A stretch of 64,000 nucleotides of DNA, taken from the NCBI GenBank assembly GCA_009809945.1, contig WTPW01000419.1, positions 348,652 to 412,651 of the forward strand, read 5' to 3'. Shown piece by piece: positions 55,098-64,000 of the stretch. A program made the translations under genes and the position numbers. The first letter of the stretch is position 1. Each line of letters begins with the position of its first letter. The DNA comes from Gigaspora margarita. Taxonomy: Eukaryota; Glomeromycota; Glomeromycetes; Diversisporales; Gigasporaceae. The notes beneath the pieces were generated by a model. The model worked only from the letters and a program-made list of their open reading frames with translations. It was not told the origin of the DNA and made no database searches.

Positions 55098-55405
55098 TAT
55101 CAGTCACAGGACATGTCCTTTTACAGGGGTTTCAAATGCTGTTACTTATAAATCAAATGAGTTGACTCACCTAATTTTATATATAAATTTATGCAAAAAA
55201 ATCATTTAAATTAAATTTATTTAAAAATATATATATAAATCTTTCTTTAAATTTTAAATATATATTCTTTAGTATTTAATAATATTTAATTTAAAGTTTT
55301 AGTTCTTAACTCCAAGTAATTCAAAGATAATCTTCCTTTAAAGTTGATGTATTTTTTATTTTTACAACCCCTGTAAAGTTAAAGCAATAATATAACTATT
55401 AACTT

Positions 55406-55427
55406 TAACCCTAACCCTAACCCTAAA
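55406..55427. repeat. Interstitial telomere-type repeat
   Basis: TAACCC in three and a half tandem copies (TTAGGG on the other strand), inside the foldback's left arm. Too short to be a telomere; similar short runs lie in family G (31663) and near 36870 and 44336. Confidence 0.7.
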
Positions 55428-55579
55428 AATTAATAAGTAAACCTTCTTTGACTCCTAGTTAAAAGTTGTAGAGCTCACTTTTCTGATTCTAATGGTAGTT
55501 AAATCATCAAAATCGGCCCAGTGGATCTGGGATCAAAGAAGAGAACATAAGGATCGGTAAATTCACTGTTACACAAAGC

Positions 55580-55965
55580 ATTATAGAAAAACGCGTCAAA
55601 TGAAAAATCGTGATTTGCGCAAAATTTTATTATTAGAATCGACTTTGGGCTCTTAAGTAAAATTGTTCTTTGGCTCAAAAAAATGCTAGTTTCTTAAGAC
55701 GTATTTTATTACTTTCTTAGTAAAATTTTTCACTACGATAAAAAACGTTTCAAAACGTATGTAAAAAGAAATTAGAAAAAAACCGTCAAACGAATAATCG
55801 TGATTTGCATAAAATTTTATTATCGCGATTGACTTTGGGTCCTTAAGTAAACTTGTTCTTTGGCTCAAAAAAATGCTAGTTTCTTAAGACGAGATTTATT
55901 ATTTTCTTAGTAAAATTTTTCACTATGCTAAAAAATCTTTTAAAAACGCATATAAAGAAAAATGA
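55580..55965. repeat. 190-bp unit in two tandem copies (foldback centre)
   Basis: GCGTCAAATGAAAAATCGTG, GATTTGCGCAAAATTTTATT, TTGTTCTTTGGCTCAAAAAA and GCTAGTTTCTTAAGACG recur about 190 bp later. A minus-strand open frame across it is not conserved in both units. Confidence 0.8.
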
Positions 55966-56706
55966 ATAGTTTGTGTAACAGTGAATTTGCCGATCCTTAT
56001 GTTCTCTTCTTTGATCCCAAGTATCTTGGGATCCACTGGGCCGATTTTGATGATTTAACTACCATTAGAATCAGAAGAACCTCCTCTTTAACTTTCAATT
56101 AGAACACAAGAAGCCTTTACTTAATAGTATCTTTCATATTTTTAGAAAATTACTTTAGCCAATCATATTATTGCTTGGGGTGTGTCAGTCATTTGACTTA
56201 AAGAACATAGTAAAGAATTGATCAACTTTAAAGGAAGATTATCTTTGAATTACTTGGAGTTAAGAACTAAAACTTTAAATTAAATATTATTAAATACTAA
56301 AGAATATATATTTAAAATTTAAAGAAAGGTTTATATATATATTTTTAACTAAATTTAATTTAAATGATTTTTTTGCATAAATTTATATATAAAATTAGGT
56401 GAGTCAACTCATTTGATTTATAAGTAACAGCACTCATTAGGGACATGTCCTATGACTGTTATATACTAAACAACTTTGCTTAAGAGCCCAAAGCAGGTTA
56501 CTCTAAGAAAAAAGTTTTTATTGAAAAATAAAAATTTTAATTTAGTACATAGATAACCCATTTTTCTTACAAGGCAACCTACTTTTTGTCTTCTAAGTAA
56601 AGTTATTTAGAACATGTTTTTATATATATTTAGGGTTAAGATTTTTGTGCACCTGTACTATAGTGCACTCTAGTCTTAACCAATAAAAATAGTAATATTT
56701 GTACTA

Positions 56707-57840
56707 TAGTTGTCCCCTCTACAGTTACCTCCTCTATAGTTACAACCTCTATATAATTACACAAAATTTAATTACCATATCTTTATATAGTCACAAATAG
56801 CTTATAATTACTATCACATTTTTTAGAAGCATTTTAAGATTTTTTATTAGTAAAAATACTCTTATATAATCACAGTATTATATATAAAAGTCCAAGTTTT
56901 GCTACTGTAGTTCCTGAAAGTAAACAATTTTGTTTGGACAAAAAGTTATACAAAAAATTAAAAGCAACTTATTTTTAGATAAAATTAGTTTTTAATGATT
57001 GCAAGTAGTTGCTATATAGTAAAGTTCAAAATTTACTATACAAATTGATTATATTGCTTAAGTAAACATATTCAGAAGAACAAAAATGCATATATAGTAA
57101 AATTTTTATCAAAATTCGAGAAGTTTTAATTATTTAACTATTAATTTTTATGTTCATCAAATATATTTTTAAAAAAATTCTAATTTTTTTCATTGGACAT
57201 AATAGTTAAAAGTCAAATAATAAAAAGTTCTTCAATTTGGAACAAAATTTTAGAATACATGTCTTTTGATCTTCTAAATAAATTTACTTAAACGATTATA
57301 ATTGATTTATATAGTAAAATTTATACTTTACTATGTAGTGACTATAATTGATCATAGGGTAGCTTATTTTCAGATGGGTTTTTTGATCAAAACAAAGAAA
57401 GTAGGTTATTTTCAGGAATCTATAGTAAGTAAATCGATTAATGCAGTAAGAAAGCTTGTTGACAAAACATATTACACATATTTGAAAATTTTGACTAACT
57501 ATTATTAATTCATTTTTTTATTATATGTTGGACAAAAAAAATAATTTATTTTTTTTATTTAACATAAAGTAAAGAAGTGAATTAATAAAAGTTCATTTAA
57601 ATTTTATAAAAATTATAAAACAACTTTATTTAATGCACCAAAGTAGATTTACTTAGTACAATTTGGACTTTTATATATAAAAATTATTTGTGATCATAAA
57701 ATATTTACTTTTATATAATTATATTACAAATATTTTATATATTATTGTAACTATATAGGTTATATGTTTTATAATCACACTCATTTATAATCACTTTTTT
57801 TTATGCAACAAACTAGGTGATTATAGAGGAGAATTACTAT
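56707..57840. mobile_element. Family B element, copy 2
   Basis: TATAGTTGTCCCCTCTACAG, CTATAGTTACAACCTC and TATATAGTCACAAATAG at the left; TATAATCACACTCATTTATA and GTGATTATAGAGGAGAATTA at the right. Same architecture as 16403-17407, more decayed. Confidence 0.65.
56903..57428. mobile_element. Family A element, copy 5 (longest ends)
   Basis: CTACTGTAGTTCCTGAAAGT and the inverse of CTTACTATAGATTCCTGAAA bound it, showing ~90 bp more of each terminal repeat than copy 3. Core words CTATATAGTAAAGTTC and TTGACTTTTAACTATTA-like inverse present. Confidence 0.75.
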
Positions 57841-58059
57841 ATATTATATCAAATTTTATAAAAAAAAATCAAAAAAATCAAATAATTAAATTTTTGTATT
57901 AGTAAAAAGTTAAAAATTACAAATCTAATACCACTATAGTATAATTTAGTAGTTGTTATTGTAAAAAAACATGTTAACATTTATTATAGTATAATTTATT
58001 TTACTAAAATAACCTATCTTTGTCTTTTAGATAAAATTGTTTTTAGACAATTTTATATA

Positions 58060-58215
58060 CTGTTTGCTCTCCCCAAATTGATTGTATCAAAATTGATAGC
58101 CTGTAAAATCTGATAAAAATTTAATCTACCAAGTTGGTACCTGATATATAAATCTAATAGTTTATAAGATTTTCAAATCTGATAACCTTCAAAACTGATA
58201 CAAAACCTGTCCACT
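58060..58215. repeat. Family E fragment
   Basis: TATAAATCTAATAGTTTATA, TTTTCAAATCTGATAACCTT and ACTGATACAAAACCTGTCCA match the half-unit at 1863-1930 and 2500-2555. Confidence 0.6.
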
Positions 58216-58587
58216 ATGCATACTAGCTGGAGAGGGCTAATAGTATAATATTGCTTTTATATTAATATAAAAGTTATTATATAAGTACTTAATCTAATTT
58301 TTAAAAAAATTCAAGAGGTGCACTATAGTGCGAGTGTACAATAAAGTTTTTCTATATTTTTATTATTTTAAAATCAGAAAATATTTATTTTTGGCAAAGT
58401 TATATTTTTGTTTTGTGCATAATTAACAAAATTTTAATCTAATTTTTAAAGCTTACTTTTTTCTTTTTACTCTGTTCTATATTCCTAAAAAATTTAATTT
58501 TAATATTTAGGAAAAAAACATCAAAACTTTAAAGTTTATAGTAATTTTATATGTTTTTTTTTATAATTTTATATGTAAAAAATTATA

Positions 58588-59575
58588 TAAGGTGTGGTGA
58601 CTTAGAGAATTTGTTAAGTTGTCACCCCAAGTAGCAGATCTAGGGTTCAAATCCCATTGCTGATGTTTTAAAAAATTAGACCTGTGTTCTAGTAACTATT
58701 TTCTCAGTAATCAGTAGAGTGTTCTACCTGTAATATTGGTTCACTATCTAGAATAGAAGCTTTTAGACATATATGTATTATTACATAGACAAATCCAAGA
58801 AACTAAAAAAAATAAAAATCTATTTAGCAAGTCCCAAGTAAGGAGGTAACAAAGATCTTTAACAGTGCTACCAAAGTTGAAATATTAGAAACTGGAGCTA
58901 GAGAACTGGATGAAGTAAACCCTCAGAAACAGAGTTCACCAATCTACTACTAGAGTTATGCTAGAGAAAAAGGATCTACCTTATAGAAGTAGGCACTAAG
59001 GGATGAAAGACCATAGTAATATCTAATGCTAAATGAATCAACCCTTTTAGGCTAACTAGTTTGGAAGTCTGGATATATTAGAAAAGAATTGAAAGAACAA
59101 TAGAGATGGATGCTAGGATTGAAGTGAATCCTACAAAAGCAAAAGCAGATAATAGTAGAAGTGCAGGTTTACTCTAATTCCAAGTATAATCATCACTAAA
59201 TATATTGTTACCAAAATGTAATAAATATCTGTATAGGACAGATACTTACTACCAAGTTTTCTGTTAAGAATAGACCATCTAAAAAATTAGTTGGAGTCCT
59301 AAAGGATTGGCTAAGCATCCAGAACTGATCTCAATTGACTAATATATTAGAGAGCTATAACAAGAAATTAATTGGCAAAAGAAACAGGAACCAGAGGGTT
59401 TAATTAGGCAATGCCAGTATGTGGGTTGCAGGTATAACAGCTACTTAAATAGGCAACCAAAAGTTGCTAATGTGGCTAATTGTATCCTCATCTATGTAAC
59501 GAATATCAGGAACTTATAAGCAGTTCCTATTGATCTCTACTTGAATAAAAACTGCCACTTCTAAACTTAAACTTA
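58588..59575 (+). mobile_element. SINE-like retroposon with tRNA-like head (longest copy)
   Basis: GGTGTGGTGACTTAGAGAAT (A-box-like) is followed by GGGTTCAAATCCC (58644-58656), a good B box, at tRNA-like spacing. An ~880-bp body follows, long for a SINE and perhaps composite. Its 3' end (GGCTAATTGTATCCTCATC, then TACTTGAATAAAA) matches copies at 8315 and 30475. The body has no long open frame. Confidence 0.5.
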
Positions 59576-59634
59576 ATTATAAATTTGGTCTGAATCTGGT
59601 CTAAAAATTGCAAACTAGTTTGAGTTTAAATATA

Positions 59635-60790
59635 CATAAATATATTTTTTGGGTACTAAAAAAGTTTACTTAGTGTAAAAATAAATTAAATTAGATAAAT
59701 GCACAGCATTGTATATCTAGAGCCAAGATTTAATATATATACTATATATTATATTTAATATCAATATAGTATTATAAGTTGATTATATATCTGTTATTGT
59801 TTTTGTTAATCTATTAAATGTGATTGGTTGTATATCACATAATGTGGCTGGATAGACAAACATTTGTTGATCAAACTCTTTTATAAAAATAAAGAGTTCT
59901 TCACTTTACTCCAGGCTAATTAGTAAAATTTAAAGAATCATAGCATTTTGTATAATTTTATTAATAAAATTATTACAAATATTATACTACTTAAAATTTT
60001 ACTAATTGATTATAACTTCTTGTACTAAATAAACTTATTCAAAACCAAATACTATATTAAATTAGCATTTTTTTGGCCATTTTTTTAAACTTTAAAATTT
60101 TTATCAAAAATTCAAAATTAAAAATATTTGTTTTAAACTTAATAAACAATAAAATATATCAAAATAATAAATTTTTTGGTATTAAACAAGTTCACTTATA
60201 GTAAATAGTTAGATCAAGTAGTAAATTTTATAGAATAATGTATTTTGTATATAAAATTATTAAAAATACTATTTTACCTAAAATTTACTAATTGATTATA
60301 ACTTATTGTACTAAATAAACTTATTTAGTATTAAAAAAATCTAGACAACGCCCTGTGCATTTTATGCCTTCTAATGTACTAATAATTAATTTTATTTAAA
60401 GTTAAATTAGTATTAAAATTAGAATTAAAATTTGTACAAAATTGTGACAAATTATTTTTTGTTAAAAGTACAACAGGGTTACTTGAGTAAAATTTCAAGA
60501 TATAAAATAGAGGGCACAAAGTGCACAGGGCATTATCTAGTCCAATTCTTCAAAAAATAACAAATTAGTATATTTAATTATACTTTTTTAAAATTTGAAA
60601 AAAAGCATATTTGATTTTGAAAATTTTATCAAATTTCAAGATTAAGCATCTTGTTACAAATTTTTTTAAAAAAATTAAAATTAAATATATTAAAATAATG
60701 TATTTTTGCTACTAAACAAGTTTACTTAAAGCAAAAAGTTAAAATTAATTAGTAATATTTAAAGAATCATAAAATTTGTTAATTTAATTA
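59635..60790. repeat. Diverged ~285-bp (or double-length) direct repeats
   Basis: TACTAATTGATTATAACTTMT then TGTACTAAATAAACTTATT occurs near 60000 and 60285; TTTTTGGTATTAAACAAGTT then ACTTA occurs near 59650, 60170 and 60705. The two words are themselves partly inverse, so units fold. Confidence 0.55.
60341..60540. mobile_element. ~200-bp MITE
   Basis: CTAGACAACGCCCTGTGCAT and the inverse of CTAGATAATGCCCTGTGCAC. TA inside CTAG at each end suggests a TA duplication. The core (AACAGGGTTAC, AATTAGAATTAAAATT) matches text at 24135-24240 inverted. Confidence 0.75.
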
Positions 60791-61189
60791 ATAAAATTAA
60801 AGTTAATATAGATATACTTATATGGTACATTAAATTTTTTGAACATATTATTTTGATCATAAATATAATGATGTTAGATTCGAGTGAGACCTATAATAGA
60901 GTTAGAATAAGATCTAGATTAGAATTAGAGATAGGCAGTTATATAGTAAAATTGCTCAATAAAAACTTTTATTAATGCATATAAGGTGGTTTAGTATGCA
61001 ATTTCTTGTGAAATAAGTGATTTTTGTCAAACTGAATATTTGGTTTAAATTTTTCTAATTGTGTAATATTACTGATCCTATCCTATTGTAATATAAGTGA
61101 TTTAGATATGGTTATATTAGTTTTGTATTGGAATGAACATGCGCAGTATGTGGCAAAGATGACTCTGAAGAAAGTTTCGCTTATTAACA
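60791..61189. other. Gene-free DNA
   Basis: No gene or repeat identified beyond TAGATTAGAATTAGAG-like runs near 60920. Confidence 0.4.
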
Positions 61190-62812
61190 CCAGGCAAGTC
61201 TGAAATTTGTGACAGATTAAGCCACAGATGCCAATTCCTTAACTGACTATATATGCATCCGGCGTTAGTGTATAAATTTTATTCACATTTAATTAAATAA
61301 TTAACTTAGGGTTGCACTAAAGTAGCTTTAGCAATTTTTATCAAATTATATAAATTTTATTAAAATTTAAATATTTATAACGTTTGAAGTTTAATATGTA
61401 CATGCGAATATAAAATATTGAAAAGTTCTGCACTACAACAATTAGCGAAATTAAATGGTTTTTAGATTAGATTTATTAATAAGTGAAATTAAATAGTTTT
61501 TCGAAATTAAATATTTTTTTTTTTTATATTTATTAACAATAAGGAAAATTAAATGGGTTTTCGATTATATTTATTAACAATGAGCAATATTAAATGGTAT
61601 TTCAATTATATTTATTAATTTTAATTTCCATCGTATGTAAAAAAAAATTGTTAATCAAACATTCTAAATAAATTAATAAAAAAATAAAAGAACATAGATA
61701 CCTTTAATTTAAATGATTTTGACAATATTCGCGCTTAAATTATGTTTGAGATCTCAAAATCTTTGCAGTTTGATATGAGGGCATAACTTTAAAGTTTTGA
61801 ATTAGATATCTATAGTTCTTGGAAAAATTGAGTTTAAAAGTTTTCTGATAAAAGGTTTCAAGAAAGCACCTAAGGTATATTAACATATAATAAATTTGAT
61901 ATTTTCAGGAATTATAAATTTATTAAATTAAAATTCATATAGCACAACATGTGATGTGTTCGTTATATTATCCATACTTAAATATACACTAACCGATATA
62001 AAAAATATTTCGAATATAGGTTATATTGTTAAAATGACGAAAAAAGTGTGTATAACTTGCAAAAACTTATTTTTATAGTCAAGTAATATTATTATTCATG
62101 TAATACAATTATGTAGAATTTACTTTCTCTTTCACTTCATCTACTCGTAACTTTATATGTAATAGTCTAAACTGACGCTGGATATGTATACAGTCTGTCA
62201 AGTAACTGACATCTGTAGCTTAACTTGTCACAGATTTCAGCCATGCAAAACTTTAAAGTTATGCCCTCAAATCAAAATATCAAACTGCAAAGAATTTTGA
62301 GATCCCAAACAGTTGAGTTAAAGGTATTTATATTCTTTTGTTTTGCCTATTAATTTATTTAACATGTTTAATTAATAATTTTGTTACATAGCAATAGGAA
62401 ATTAAAATTAATAAATTTAATCGAAAACTATTTAATTTCGCTTATTATTAATAAATTTAATCGAAAAACCATTTAATTTCATTTATTGTTAATAAATAAT
62501 CGAAAAACCACTTAATTTTGCTTATTAATAAATATAATCGAAAGGCTATTTAATTTCGCTTATTGTTGTAGTGCAGAACTTTTCAATATATTATATTCAC
62601 AAGTACAAGTTAAACTTTAATACATTGTAAATATTTAAAATTTAATGAAATAGAATTAATGTGATAAAATTACTAAAGTTATTTTAGTACAAACCTAAGT
62701 TATTTAATTAAATGTGAATAAAATTTATACACTGATGCTGGATACGTATATAGTCAGGCAAGTAATTGGCATCTGTGGCTTAACCTGTCACAGATTTCAG
62801 ACATGCTAAAGT
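61190..62812. mobile_element. 1.6-kb foldback with AT-rich minisatellite arms
   Basis: AAGTCTGAAATTTGTGACAG, TTAAGCCACAGATGCCAATT, AAATTTTATTCACATTTAAT and AAGTTCTGCACTACAACAAT at the left are inverted at 62570-62812. The inner arms are tandem ~45-bp units (AAATTAAATGGTTTTTCGAT then TATATTTATTAAYAATAAG; 61450-61620, inverted at 62400-62565). The right arm keeps CG where the left often keeps it too, so it is fairly young. Confidence 0.75.
61900..62258. repeat. 350-bp module, direct copy 1
   Basis: ATTAAAATTCATATAGCACA, CATACTTAAATATACACTAA, AAAAAAGTGTGTATAACTTG, GACGCTGGATATGTATACAG and GTCACAGATTTCAGCCATGC recur in order at 62815-63165. It sits in the loop of the foldback. Confidence 0.8.
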
Positions 62813-62814
62813 TT

Positions 62815-63165
62815 TGAGATTTATAATTTTATTACATTAAAATTCATATAACACAAACCTGGTGTTTATTAAGTTATGACACATTCCATACTTAGATATA
62901 CATTAATCAATATAAACAATATTTCACATGTAGATTATACTATTAAACCAATGAAAAAAGTGCGTATAACTTGCAAAGTCTTATTTTAATAAGTCAGGTA
63001 ATATTATTAATCATATTATGCAATTACTATAATTTTATTTTCTTATTTGCTTTATATACTTGGAACGTTATATATAATGGTATTAACTGACGTCGGATAT
63101 GTATACAGTTGGTCAAGTAGTTGAAACCTGTGGCTTAACCCGTTACAAATTTCAGACATGCAAAT
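62815..63165. repeat. 350-bp module, direct copy 2
   Basis: Colinear with 61900-62258 (CATACTTAGATATACATTAA, AAAAAAGTGCGTATAACTTG, GACGTCGGATATGTATACAG). It ends with the GTTACAAATTTCAGACATGC word, the inverse of the foldback's left end, so it may be a partial second element. Confidence 0.75.
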
Positions 63166-63847
63166 AGTTACACATACGTACATACGTATGTAGCAGTCAC
63201 ACGATTTGTCACACAGATCACTGAGATAAAATTTTTAATATGAAATTTGAGTAATCAACATCCATATAGACCTATTTTAATAGTAAATTGCAATGGTAGG
63301 CTTTTTTAAAAAGAAACTGCACTCACAAGACTAGATGCAACTGCTTAGATATACAAATATTTTATTGATTTGTAGCTTTAACTGAGAAAAAAAATAAAGC
63401 CAAGAAAGATCATGTCCTCAAACAGCATTTTACCAATTAATTCTAACTTCATGCACTGCAAATGTTTCAAATGTTTCAATACAAATGTTTCTGTAAATGG
63501 CTCTGTTGAACCAAAAAAGACTACCTTTGTTAGAAGTATTCAGAAATTTTTAGATAAAACTCATTTTTTTGTTGTTTTTTACCGTTTTACTACAAGTTAC
63601 TTTGTCGACAAAGATATCTTTATAGCCTTTTGTTCTATTTTATATAGTACTCACAATTAGTGTTCAAAATTTCAGACTTAATTACTGTTCTCATAAGAAC
63701 AGTATAATAGTTATGAGTGTTCTCAATTTGCTGTTTGTGTTTTTGCTTATGCTCACTAAAAAAAAAAAAGGAAAAAGAAAAAGCTGCCTACCTAATAATA
63801 TAACTTTTATTACATTTATTATGTCAAAACTAGTAGTTAGTGCTCCT
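63166..63847. other. No confirmed gene; one open frame of unknown value
   Basis: A self-complementary CATACGTACATACGTATG run lies at 63174-63192. A plus-strand frame at 63412-63660 (82 codons, MSSNSILPINSNFMHCKCFK...) has Cys-rich and aromatic residues but no known domain. GTTCTCATAAGAACAG near 63689 is a short palindrome. Confidence 0.3.
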
Positions 63848-64000
63848 ACAGACCGGACTCGAACCGGACTTTAGTCAAGTCTGAGTCTGGTCTGATTTTC
63901 GGACCGGACTAAGACTTTTATATTCAGACTTTTTAGTCAAGTCTGAGTCTGGTCTGGGTCTGGTCCGAAGTCTGCAGACTGGTCTGAGTCCGAATATATT
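63848..64000. repeat. GTCTGAGTCTGGTC repeats, probable element end
   Basis: CAGACCGGACTCGAACCGGA is followed by TTTAGTCAAGTCTGAGTCTG in two copies and further GGTCTGGGTCTGGTCCG words. It looks like the repeat-rich end of a hAT-like element that continues beyond the window. Confidence 0.55.

Larger units (their letters stand above)
54788..56630. mobile_element. 1.84-kb foldback element
   Basis: The arms pair from both ends to the centre: TAGGTTACCTTGTAAGAAAA, ATGGGTTATCTATGTACTAA, AGTTGACTCACCTAATTTTA, TTCAAAGATAATCTTCCTTT, GGTAGTTAAATCATCAAAAT and ACATAAGGATCGGTAAATTC on the left are all inverted on the right. Allowing for the 152-bp MITE in the left arm, the outer arms are equal (~405 bp each). 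Inner arms (55480-55573 and 55975-56090) are the best conserved and keep CpG. The centre is a 190-bp tandem repeat. No transposase. Confidence 0.85.
56645..58343. mobile_element. Outer inverted-repeat element enclosing families B, A and E
   Basis: TTTTTGTGCACCTGTACTAT then AGTGCACTC at the left is matched inverted by GAGGTGCACTATAGTGCGAG then TGTACAATAAAG at the right. Family B, with family A in it, and a family E fragment lie between. Confidence 0.55.

Noticed and set aside
55406-55427. Chromosome end
   Set aside because: Only three and a half telomere-type repeats, buried inside a transposon with ordinary sequence on both sides.
58588-58665. A genuine tRNA gene
   Set aside because: The B box is good, but a complete cloverleaf cannot be formed; it is better read as the tRNA-derived head of a retroposon. 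The same applies to 26010-26085.

Overview
The window looks like nuclear DNA of a very AT-rich, transposon-packed fungus. The best clue is the only convincing host gene, a GPI-anchored chitin/polysaccharide deacetylase with a Cys-rich N-terminus and three GT-AG introns (48507-50218). Together with TTAGGG-type telomere motifs and dense decayed DNA transposons, it suggests an early-diverging fungus. My best guess is Glomeromycotina (Gigaspora/Rhizophagus-like), but this is an inference from general features, not a database match. Nothing looks bacterial or viral, and most open frames in this DNA are chance or repeat-derived.

The rest is a nested graveyard of mostly non-autonomous DNA transposons. 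Region 1-8.3 kb: an assembly gap, inverted repeats, a ~115-bp satellite, and a 3.2-kb foldback element (4289-7491) whose centre is seven ~199-bp units, each itself a palindrome. 8.3-14.6 kb: a retroposon tail with poly(A), a hAT-like element with a perfect 8-bp target duplication, foldbacks, T-rich low-complexity DNA and a CpG-retaining block with minisatellites. 14.7-18.5 kb: a pogo/Tigger-like DDE transposase gene, decayed and split by a 2.4-kb insertion that is itself a stack of four or five elements. 18.5-24.7 kb: three short elements with terminal inverted repeats and a ~1.1-kb tandem duplication whose two copies differ in CpG decay. 24.8-31.3 kb: dispersed repeats, tRNA-like SINE heads and a 2.3-kb hAT-like element carrying satellite DNA. 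31.4-36.6 kb: foldbacks made of short repeated motifs, a third satellite block and a possible Helitron-type end. 36.6-48.4 kb: fewer repeats and more CpG, with MITEs and minisatellites. 48.3-50.4 kb: the deacetylase gene, whose large third intron holds a ~357-bp inverted-repeat element. 50.4-64 kb: more nested elements, including a 1.84-kb foldback (54788-56630), a three-level nest (56645-58343), and a large inverted-repeat cluster (61.2-63.2 kb).

How the parts relate: insertion order can be read from restored empty sites. Examples are a TA-flanked MITE in one arm of the 54.8-56.6 kb foldback, a hAT in the middle of a palindrome at 40.5 kb, a hAT in a foldback arm at 28.9/31.3 kb, and family A inside family B at the same place twice. 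Family letters (A-J) and satellite names (S1-S3) are labels used only here. CpG is scarce across most repeats and commoner at about 33.9-51.5 kb, which fits cytosine-methylation decay of older repeats.
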